Positions 57,030 through 64,000 of a stretch of DNA of 64,000 nucleotides are shown here, piece after piece. Source of the stretch: Catenovulum sediminis. GTDB lineage: Bacteria > Pseudomonadota > Gammaproteobacteria > Enterobacterales > Alteromonadaceae. The position numbers were made by a program, and so were the translations under genes. The notes beneath the pieces were generated by a model. It was not told the DNA's origin and did not search any database. It saw nothing but the letters and a program-made list of their open reading frames with translations. Location: NCBI RefSeq assembly GCF_040270295.1, contig NZ_JBELOE010000281.1, one strand, 5' to 3'. The stretch's first letter is position 1. Every line of letters starts with the position of its first letter.

Positions 57030-57741
57030 ATTGGCATGTAAAACAATTGTCGAATTTTAGGGTGGCTAACTTTGGGTGATTAAGCTCAAGGCATAAGGTT
57101 TGATTGTGCATATCAACGGATAATAGGTTTGCGCAATCAAAACCGAAAAATTGCTGAATATATGGGTACAGTGCTTTGTACAAACTCTCTTTCGCTGAAA
57201 ATACCAAGGTAAATGCAATGTGTTTAGGCAGTGGTAATTTTTCGATTAAAGCGATTTCGGTATCTGACATCACAAATTTAGCCAGTTCGTTAGCTGTGCT
57301 GCTGGCAGCATAATGTTCTAAATCTAAGCCGATAAATGTGGATGGGCTGGCCGGTTTTACCACACATATCGCTTTATTTTCAGAGTGGCTTATTGAACCT
57401 TGCAACCCTTCAGGCCAAATAGGTTCTCTATTGTCGCCTACTTGGACTTGTTGCTGCGCAAAAGTAGCGATTCCATTAGTGAAACTGGATTGTGCTTTTT
57501 GCTGTAAAGTTCGCATTGCTAACTGAGCCATATAACGGCCGGCTAAAAACTCACTGCGCCGTTTAACCACTGCTTTTTTTTGTCTGTCGGGAAAGTTGAC
57601 ATTTAACAGGGTAAACAATTCGTCACGATAAGCTTGTTTGTCAAATTCACATGCGTATATCACCGAACCATCGGTATTCATTTTTTGTAGCGTATTTTTA
57701 ATAAACCGAGCGTGTTTGGCTGTTATGGGTTGTAAAGGCAT
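56986..57741 (-). CDS. 4'-phosphopantetheinyl transferase (EntD/Sfp type)
   Basis: Activates carrier domains by adding the phosphopantetheine arm from CoA. It has RRSEFLAGRYMAQLAM near the N-terminus, PIWPEGLQGSISHS, the metal-binding IGLDLE, and FSAKESLYKALYP, all hallmarks of the EntD group. The frame is open from a GTG at 57843 (285 residues), but the extra N-terminal part looks unlike the family. The ATG at 57741 gives 251 residues, close to EntD. Neither start has a clear ribosome-binding site. It converges on the hydroxylase gene and overlaps its 3' end by 44 bp. It would serve the NRPS proteins of this cluster. Confidence 0.9.
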   Translation of the reverse strand: MPLQPITAKHARFIKNTLQKMNTDGSVIYACEFDKQAYRDELFTLLNVNFPDRQKKAVVKRRSEFLAGRYMAQLAMRTLQQKAQSSFTNGIATFAQQQVQVGDNREPIWPEGLQGSISHSENKAICVVKPASPSTFIGLDLEHYAASSTANELAKFVMSDTEIALIEKLPLPKHIAFTLVFSAKESLYKALYPYIQQFFGFDCANLLSVDMHNQTLCLELNHPKLATLKFDNCFTCQFSFWQDCLLTQLTG

Positions 57742-57941
57742 CAGTGCTTTATTGCTTGTTATCTTTTTATTTGTTGTATCATTATATCGACCATATGCCG
57801 AATAAAATATCCAATCTAAACCGTAAACTGCTTTTAATCTCACAAATATTTTCTAACACAGCCTTGTAATTTACCAATAAAGCTAAACATACTCTTAAGC
57901 GAGTTATACAAAATCGTGAAACTCAATAAAAGGAGCTCAAA

Positions 57942-58436
57942 ATGGCAACTGTAACACTAAAAGGCAATGCAATAGAAACTGTTGGCCAATTACCAGAGGT
58001 TGGTTCTCAACTACCGGACTTTAAGCTGGTTAAAACTGATTTAAGTGAAGTTTCGGCAAGTGACTTCCAAGGTAAAAAACTCGTATTAAATATTTTTCCG
58101 TCTGTTGATACGGGCACTTGTGCAACGTCTGTGCGCACTTTTAATCAACAAGCAGCAGAGATTGAAAATACAACTGTATTATGTGTTTCCGCAGATTTAC
58201 CTTTTGCTTTGGCACGTTTTTGTGGCGCAGAAGGTATTGAAAATGTAGAAAGTGCTTCAGGCTTTCGTTCTTCATTTGGTGAAGACTATGGCTTAACCTT
58301 TAAAACAGGTCCTTTGGCCGGTTTATATTCACGCTGTGTTGTTGTGGCAGATGAAAACGGCAAGGTTTTATACACTGAACAAGTCGCCGAAACGGCAGAT
58401 GAGCCAGACTACAAAGCAGCATTGTCTGCGCTATAA
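57942..58436 (+). CDS. tpx: Thiol peroxidase (Tpx, atypical 2-Cys peroxiredoxin)
   Basis: A 164-residue peroxiredoxin that reduces peroxides using thioredoxin. The peroxidatic Cys60 is in FPSVDTGTCATS and the resolving Cys94 in ARFCGAEG, matching the spacing in E. coli Tpx. VSADLPFALARFCG and the C-terminal VAETADEPDY are family features. AGGAG precedes the ATG. It has its own terminator, so it is a single housekeeping gene outside the NRPS cluster. Confidence 0.97.
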   Translation: MATVTLKGNAIETVGQLPEVGSQLPDFKLVKTDLSEVSASDFQGKKLVLNIFPSVDTGTCATSVRTFNQQAAEIENTTVLCVSADLPFALARFCGAEGIENVESASGFRSSFGEDYGLTFKTGPLAGLYSRCVVVADENGKVLYTEQVAETADEPDYKAALSAL

Positions 58437-58445
58437 ATCAATAGT

Positions 58446-58476
58446 ACGGGGTAAGTTGATATTTACCCCGTTTTTT
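58446..58476 (+). terminator. Rho-independent terminator of tpx
   Basis: ACGGGGTAA pairs with TTTACCCCGT across a short loop and is followed by TTTTTT. It lies 10 bp after the stop codon. Confidence 0.9.
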
Positions 58477-58555
58477 CCCTTACTAGTACTTCGCTATTAT
58501 TTCGCTTTTATCTCGCTATTGGTTAACTATTAGTTAGTCATAACGCTTTGTTAGC

Positions 58556-59509
58556 TTAAACAATCCGGTTTGTTGATTTATCTAATTTAAAGTTTTCGAT
58601 ATTGTGCGCGATGATGTTCACCAACCTTTGTCTGGCTTGTTGGCTGGACCAAGCCGTGTGTGGTGTCAAAATTAAATTGTGCAAACTTTTATCTAATAAA
58701 ACATGCCCTTTCGGTGGTGGTTCGATTGATAATCCATCCAATAACGCAGCTTGTATACGGTTTTCTTTTAGTGCCAGCGCCAAAGCTTCTTCATCAATTA
58801 ATCCCCCTCGCGCGGCGTTGATTAAAATCGCGCTGGGTTGCATTTGCGCTAAGAAATCTTTGTTCACCATTTTTTGATTGTCGTTTGTCAGTGGACAATG
58901 TAATGAAATAATATCGGCTTGCTGGAGTACAGTGTCAAATGCAATCCGGCCGGCTCGGATGGTTTGACGGTTTGGTCGTTCTGCTATCAGTACCTGCATG
59001 CCAAACGCCTGTGCTAATTGAGCGGTCGCCTGACCTGTTGCACCAAAACCGATAATGCCAAGTTTCTTATCTTGTAAATCAAATATCGGATAGTCTAATA
59101 AACTAAAATTGGGACTATTTTCCCAGCGTCCGTCTATACTGGCTGCATGGTAACGGCTAATTTGATTGGCCCAATTTAACAGCATGGCGAATACATGTTG
59201 TGCCACACTGACCGTTGAATAACCTTGTACATTGTAAACTGCAATATTAGCGGATTTACAAGCGGCTATCTCAATATTGTTGTAGCCGGTTGCGGCGACA
59301 CAGATTAATTTTAGCTTTTTTGCGATTATAAAATCTTCGGCATTTAAATTCACCTTGTTACTAATGATCACATCTGCTTGTTGTAAATAAACGTTTTTAT
59401 CTGCTAAAAACGCATTTTTAGAAAGCAAAGTTAAATTATCACATTGGTTTTTAAGTAAGGTGTAATCAACTTCACCCAGGGTATCGGCGTCTGCAAAAAT
59501 AACATTCAT
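58556..59509 (-). CDS. D-2-hydroxyacid dehydrogenase (HprA-like)
   Basis: A 317-residue NAD(P)-dependent dehydrogenase. It has the dinucleotide loop GIIGFGATGQ, the catalytic Arg in NAARGGLIDE, an acidic residue in DGLSIEPP and His in LTPHTAWSS. The sequence resembles hydroxypyruvate/glyoxylate reductases (HprA group), which have this PPP stretch after the catalytic Glu. The exact substrate is not readable. AGGAAG lies upstream of the ATG. It is a single gene. Confidence 0.88.
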   Translation of the reverse strand: MNVIFADADTLGEVDYTLLKNQCDNLTLLSKNAFLADKNVYLQQADVIISNKVNLNAEDFIIAKKLKLICVAATGYNNIEIAACKSANIAVYNVQGYSTVSVAQHVFAMLLNWANQISRYHAASIDGRWENSPNFSLLDYPIFDLQDKKLGIIGFGATGQATAQLAQAFGMQVLIAERPNRQTIRAGRIAFDTVLQQADIISLHCPLTNDNQKMVNKDFLAQMQPSAILINAARGGLIDEEALALALKENRIQAALLDGLSIEPPPKGHVLLDKSLHNLILTPHTAWSSQQARQRLVNIIAHNIENFKLDKSTNRIV

Positions 59510-59605
59510 GGGTATCTTCCTGCTTTCTTTAGTGAAAAGTGCTATAACTTAAATAGAGCTGATCTTATCAGCATAAACTATTTTTTGGCAGTAAAGGGAA
59601 TCTCT

Positions 59606-59890
59606 ATGTATATAGTAACCGTTGAGTACGTCATTGATTCGGGGCATATTTTAACTTTTTTAGATGCCGTATTAGAAAACGCGGAAACATCGCTTCACCA
59701 AGAACCTGGCTGTCATCAGTTTGATGTTAATCAAAGTCACGAAAACCCAACACAGTTTTTTTTATATGAGCAATTTAACAGCGATGTTGATTTTCAACAG
59801 CATTTAGAAAGTGAACATTATTTAACGTTTTCACGTAATGTGAGTCATTGGGTTATCAGTAAAGAAGTTCGAACCTGGTATAGTTGTTAG
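59606..59890 (+). CDS. Antibiotic biosynthesis monooxygenase (ABM) domain protein
   Basis: A small protein of about 94 residues with the dimeric ferredoxin-like ABM fold. It has an N-terminal strand YIVTVEYVI, a helix LTFLDAVLENAETSLHQEPG, the core CHQFDVNQ, FFLYEQFNSDVDFQQHLES and HYLTF. Relatives include YgiN quinol monooxygenase and LsrG. Despite the family name, nothing links it to the NRPS cluster. The frame opens at a TTG (59585), but the ATG at 59606 with AAGGGA upstream is preferred. Confidence 0.85.
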   Translation: MYIVTVEYVIDSGHILTFLDAVLENAETSLHQEPGCHQFDVNQSHENPTQFFLYEQFNSDVDFQQHLESEHYLTFSRNVSHWVISKEVRTWYSC

Positions 59891-59939
59891 AATCGGATAT
59901 CTTTGTATCCGCTTAATAATTTTTAATTTGAGGTTTTGT

Positions 59940-60758
59940 GTGCGCATTTCTGTTTTGGGAGCTGGCTGGTTAGGTTTACCATTTGCTCAATTATTGATTG
60001 AAAAAGGGCATCAGGTACAAGTATCAAAACGCAGCGAGGAAGGTGTTAAACAATTGCAGGCGCAAGGGCTCAATGCAATCCAGTTTGACGCAGATAATTT
60101 ATTAAAGGATGAACATATCAATTTAGATAATGCACAATTAAGCGATTTTTTTAACTGTGATTTATTGCTGATTACCATCCCCCCCGGCTTTAGACAAGGG
60201 CGAGGGCAGCAATACCCTGAATTAATCCGTGCCATTGTGAAACAGGCAAAAATAGATGGCACCCGCAATATTATTTTTACCTCATCTACCGCTGTTTATC
60301 CAGATGTTGACGCGCAACTAACGGAAGACGACGCGACAAACTGGAATGAAAAAGCCGAACTTTTGTTAGCAGCAGAAAATGCTATTCAGCAGTCGGATTC
60401 CAACTGGTTGATTTGCCGCTTGGCTGGTTTGTTTGGCCCGCAGCGCAACCCAGCTCGATTCGTAAAGCATATGCGGGCTATCAATAAAAATGCGATCGCG
60501 AATATGGTGCATTTAAACGAAGTTTGCAGCGCTTTATTGTTTTTAATAGAAAAACAAGTCAGTCACCAAATTGTTAATATTTCAAGCAAGCATGTTGTCA
60601 GCAAATTAGATTTTTATACAGCCGCACTGACCCACTGTGATGAATCTATCAATTTGCCAGAAATAATTGACGGTACGCAAACAAAAACAATAAATGTGAA
60701 CAAGTTAAAGGCAATGGGTTATCATTTCCTTTATGATTCTGCGATTGACGCGCTTTAG
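59940..60758 (+). CDS. NAD(P)-binding Rossmann protein (YeeZ-like)
   Basis: A protein of about 272 residues in the extended-SDR/NAD-dependent epimerase superfamily, similar in layout to YeeZ. It has the N-terminal nucleotide loop ISVLGAGWLGLPFAQLL, a strand IIFTSSTAVYPD with the Ser/Thr and Tyr region, LICRLAGLFGPQRNP, and a C-terminal VNISSKHVV. The substrate is unknown. The start is GTG at 59940 with GAGG six bases upstream, rather than the TTG at 59928. It lies 49 bp after the ABM gene and may share its transcript. Confidence 0.82.
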   Translation: MRISVLGAGWLGLPFAQLLIEKGHQVQVSKRSEEGVKQLQAQGLNAIQFDADNLLKDEHINLDNAQLSDFFNCDLLLITIPPGFRQGRGQQYPELIRAIVKQAKIDGTRNIIFTSSTAVYPDVDAQLTEDDATNWNEKAELLLAAENAIQQSDSNWLICRLAGLFGPQRNPARFVKHMRAINKNAIANMVHLNEVCSALLFLIEKQVSHQIVNISSKHVVSKLDFYTAALTHCDESINLPEIIDGTQTKTINVNKLKAMGYHFLYDSAIDAL

Positions 60759-60957
60759 CGTATGTTTGGTTTTTGTTGGTAACTTACAAAGTAAGTTGTC
60801 GGTTTATTTTACAAAGAAGCGTCTAAACTTTCGTGTCGATAGTGTAAGCTTATAATTCGGTTAGTTTTTATTATCTTGGTTTGGTTTTTGCTTGGTGCTA
60901 TTCGGTAAGGTATAAAATTCATTTTAACCCAGTATTTAGATTGTAGGGATCTGTATA

Positions 60958-61737
60958 ATGAAAAAAATATTAATGTCGGCGGCTTTGTTGGCCATCTCTG
61001 CAACAGCGCAAGCCGCTGTTGAAACCTATACGTTTAACATGTTAGGCAATGGTACTGGTGGTGTGACGTATAATAATGCATCTGCTTATTCTTCACTCAG
61101 TTTTTCTGACAGACAAGGTAGTAATACTATCACTGCGGATATGACCGCTTGGTCTGATACATATGGTGACAATGATGACATCATTAAAGATGGTAATTTT
61201 TATAAGTGGTATTCTGATGGTTGGGGTATAGTTAATGATGACGAAAGTTCCTCAGATGATCCTGGACACTCTATAGATAACACTGGTTGGTGGGCTGACT
61301 ACGATTTTATTCTTGTCGAATTCAGTGAGTCAGTAGAACTATCTGGTATCGACCTGGGTTGGGATTATGGCTCTACCGCTGACCTGAGTTTTGTAGCACT
61401 TGGAGATTCGGCGCCTATTATGGATGGTAAGAAGTGGAGTGACTTTACAGGATACGACTCTTTTAATGAAACAATCAATGACAGCTACAGTGGCAACGAC
61501 GGTTACTATCAGCTTGATTCAGGTTTAGAGTCCACCTACTGGCTTGTTGGCGCTTATAATCATATCTTTGGTGATTGTTTGACGACAAATAATGATGGCT
61601 TTAAATTAGCTGGCTTACAAGTTAAAGCAAGCTCAGATCCTTCTGGCCGTCCGATTCCTGCCCCAGAGCCTGCTAGTTTAGCTGTTTTTGGTTTAGGCAT
61701 GTTAGGGTTGATGTGGCAGCGTAAACGCAACGCCTAA
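60958..61737 (+). CDS. PEP-CTERM sorting domain protein
   Basis: A 259-residue secreted protein. The signal peptide MKKILMSAALLAISATAQA is cut before AVETYTF. A beta-rich, Asp/Ser/Gly/Tyr-rich domain follows with a WWADYDFILVEFSESVELSG segment, typical of PEP-CTERM proteins from marine proteobacteria. The C-terminus has PAPEPASLAVFGLGMLGLMW and then QRKRNA, the exosortase sorting signal. The function is unknown, probably extracellular matrix or surface. It is followed by a strong terminator and then a PrsT-like gene of the same system. Confidence 0.9.
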   Translation: MKKILMSAALLAISATAQAAVETYTFNMLGNGTGGVTYNNASAYSSLSFSDRQGSNTITADMTAWSDTYGDNDDIIKDGNFYKWYSDGWGIVNDDESSSDDPGHSIDNTGWWADYDFILVEFSESVELSGIDLGWDYGSTADLSFVALGDSAPIMDGKKWSDFTGYDSFNETINDSYSGNDGYYQLDSGLESTYWLVGAYNHIFGDCLTTNNDGFKLAGLQVKASSDPSGRPIPAPEPASLAVFGLGMLGLMWQRKRNA

Positions 61738-61767
61738 TTTACGACCTTATATAACCAGATTCCGAAA

Positions 61768-61796
61768 AAAAGATGGCTTAGGCCATCTTTTTTTTT
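61768..61796 (+). terminator. Rho-independent terminator after the PEP-CTERM gene
   Basis: AAGATGGC pairs with GCCATCTT across a 4-nt loop and is followed by a run of T residues; A residues precede it. Confidence 0.92.
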
Positions 61797-61860
61797 GTTA
61801 TAGTTTGCAACCAAAGAACCGGACTAATCGTTTGCTCAAACAGTTGAATTGGAATTCGCA

Positions 61861-64000
61861 TGAAGCTTAAAGCAATTTTTTTATTATCAAGCTTATTAAC
61901 GGTACAGGTTTTCGCTGATGAGAGCCATTATGAAGATGCATTAAAATCATTTAATGAACAAGACTTCGATACGGCTTATATTCACTTAAAAAATGCGTTA
62001 AAAGAAAACAACAATCACCTACCCGCAAAAATATTGTATGCAAAGTTGCTACTGCGAAATCGCTATTACAGCGAAGCGATTGAAGAATATCAAAAAGCAT
62101 TTCAGGCGGGCGCAGATATCAACCTGATTATTGAGGATTGGGCAACCGCCTTGTTGTTGGATAAACAATACCAAGAAGTGATTGCTTTGGGTTTAGGTAA
62201 ACCGCTCAACCGAGAAAGCCAGTTTGATTGGCTAATGTTACAGGCACTTGCATTTGAACATATAGGGCAGTTTGAAACAGCTAAACAAAGTTACCAAAAA
62301 GCCTTGCAGTTACAGCCGAATAATTCTCGCGTATTAAATAGCATCGCCTGGAACGAAATAAAACAAGGTAATTATGAAAGCGCTGCTGCTTTAGTTGAAC
62401 AAGCGCTATTGGCCAATTCAGCCGATGTTAAAAGCTGGCATTTAAAAGGCAAGTTATATGAAATTCAGGGAAAGACAGAAGACGCATTAAAAACTTACCA
62501 AACTGCACATAACCTGTTACCGCAGGATACCGTTATTATGCGTTCATTGGCCGGCGTATATGTAAAGTTAGATGAATTGACAAAAGCACAAGAATTAGTC
62601 GATAAAATATTAGAGCAAGATGATACTGACGCTGAGGCTTTGTTGCTGCGTAGTTGGATATTAGCGGAGCAAAACAATAATGACGAAGCGGCTAAAGTGC
62701 AAAAAGAACTACTCGAAAAAATGTCATTGATCCCCGAAGAAGAGCTCAAACAGCGCGTTTCTTTATTGTTTATCAGGGGGCTAACGGCTTTTGCTCAAGG
62801 TAATGTAGAGCAAGCGCGCAACGACTTAGAATCATACGTAGAACAAACCCCAGGAGATTTAAAGGCAATTGATTTGCTGGCTGATATCTACTTAAAGCTA
62901 GGCCAACAAGATGCAGCTATGAGCTTGTTTCAACGTAATGAAACCTATTTATTTGAGAGTCTCCCGTTATCACTAAAATTGTCGCAAATGTATTTACAGC
63001 AAGGTCAATATTATCGTGCTGATTTGTTTTTAAGTGAATTAAGAGAGCGATATCCAGATAACGAGCAAGTCATTTTGTTATCTGCACAAACCCTGATTGC
63101 GCGGGGTAAGCAAGATAGTGCAGTTAAAATGATAGAGCAAAGTGGGTTAGGTAATGGTCAGCAAACCAGTAAGGGTTTGCAATTGTCTCAAGCTTTATTG
63201 TTTTTACAGTCGGGTGCTTATGACAAGTCTTTAGAGATTGCTAATCAACTGTTAGCCGAAAATGAAAATCAAATTGATTATTTATTGTTAAAAGGCGCCA
63301 GTTTATTAAAGCTAAACCAATTAGCAGAAGCAGAAGCTGTCCTCAATGAAGTGATTAGTCAGCAAGATAAACACTTTAGCGCTCGCTTTAACTTAGCGCA
63401 ATTACATAAAATTCGCGGTGATTACACTAAAGCGCAACAACTGTTGGCTAATTTAACCGTTGAAAGACCGGATCATAAACAAGTCAGTTTTATGTTAGCT
63501 GAAGTTGAATTTAGATTAGGCAATTTGCAACTGGCAGAAGATATGCTGGCTAAACTGGCTGTTTTAGACAGGCAAAATAAAGCGGTTGCAGAAATTTACA
63601 GTCAAGTTTTATTAGCCCAAGGGAAAGCTGAAGATGCTTTAGTACAAATTAATCGTCTTAATAAACTCGATACCTTGAACCCAGAATACTTGTGGCAACG
63701 CGCATTAATTTATATTGAGCTTGCCCAAATCCCAGATGCAATGAATGATATGGATGTGTTATTTGGTATATGGGCTGAAGATGCGCAAAAATTATATAAT
63801 TTGAGCCAGTTGCAGGTGCGAGTTAATGCGCTGCCTAAAGCGCAGCGCAGTTTACAAAAAGCGATTAGTCTGCAACCAGAAGCCGCCATTTTGCATTTTG
63901 AAATGGTGAAGCTTTTAATTCAGCAAAATAAATTGGCTTTAGCCGATGCAAAACTAAATGTGTTAACTGAGAAATATGAAAACAATGCCAATCTAGCGTT
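61861..64000 (+). CDS. prsT: PEP-CTERM system TPR-repeat protein (PrsT-like), partial
   Basis: The 5' part of a long gene, open for about 713 codons to the window edge. A signal peptide (MKLKAIFLLSSLLTVQVFA) leads into many tetratricopeptide repeats, for example FETAKQSYQKALQLQPNN, EDALKTYQTAHNLLPQD and KAQRSLQKAISLQPEAA. Size, secretion and repeats match PrsT, the TPR lipoprotein/periplasmic protein of exosortase systems. It may act with exopolysaccharide export and PEP-CTERM sorting. Two PEP-CTERM substrates lie in this window, and the exosortase gene itself is not present. No lipobox is evident. The 3' end lies outside the window. Confidence 0.85.

Noticed and set aside
16683..57843. Siderophore cluster like pyoverdine
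   Set aside because: Acylase and exporter are pyoverdine-like, but there are no hydroxamate or catechol enzymes, no siderophore TonB receptor and no iron regulator site that I can see.
59606..59890. ABM protein as a member of the antibiotic cluster
   Set aside because: The family name is historical; the gene is separated from the cluster by tpx and a dehydrogenase with their own signals.

Overview
The window looks like chromosomal DNA of a marine gammaproteobacterium of the Alteromonadales type. The evidence is AT-leaning DNA, an alginate-degradation locus with PL7 and PL6 lyases and a large TonB-dependent receptor, a SapC protein, and PEP-CTERM proteins beside a PrsT-like TPR protein. The genus cannot be fixed from the sequence alone.

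Layout. 1-1454: two runs of 7-bp tandem repeats, an RDD membrane protein, tRNA-Leu(CAA) and a possible PadR-like gene remnant. 1455-3605: a repeat-rich PEP-CTERM surface protein. 3660-15241: an alginate locus in two divergent arms. The left arm (minus strand) is TonB receptor, PL7 lipoprotein lyase and LacI-type regulator. The right arm (plus strand) is SDR reductase, Nramp-like transporter, gluconokinase-family kinase and PL6 lyase. A 650-bp region between them carries repeated CGGTTTA(T/G) operator-like sites. A SapC gene closes the locus. 15600-16421: a DUF6174-like lipoprotein.

16683-57741 is a roughly 41-kb nonribosomal peptide cluster in two co-oriented plus-strand operons. Operon 1: a 3803-aa NRPS (C-A-T, C-A-T, Cy-A-Ox-T with a Cys code), a 2034-aa NRPS (TubC docking, C-A-T-E, then a final C-like domain and no thioesterase), a type II thioesterase, a sulfotransferase-like protein, a penicillin-acylase-family hydrolase, a PvdE/SyrD-type ABC exporter, a complete bacteriophytochrome with GGDEF-EAL output, and a heme oxygenase that would supply its biliverdin. 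Operon 2: a homoserine-O-acyltransferase-like enzyme, a CmlA-like diiron beta-hydroxylase, a loading NRPS (fatty acyl-AMP ligase-ACP-C-A-T) and a PhyH hydroxylase. An RND pump with its adaptor lies between the operons on the minus strand, and a phosphopantetheinyl transferase lies after operon 2, also on the minus strand.

Proposed working. The FAAL primes the line with a fatty acid. About five residues are added, including one thiazole/thiazoline and one D-residue. Tailoring would include beta-hydroxylation, a second hydroxylation and perhaps sulfation or acylation. The acylated precursor would be flipped to the periplasm by the ABC exporter, trimmed by the acylase (prodrug logic as in pyoverdine and colibactin) and expelled by the RND pump. 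A red/far-red light and c-di-GMP switch lies in the same operon. I do not recognise the product.

57942-64000: housekeeping and accessory genes (thiol peroxidase, D-2-hydroxyacid dehydrogenase, ABM-domain protein, NAD-binding protein), then a PEP-CTERM protein and the start of a PrsT-like TPR protein that runs off the window.
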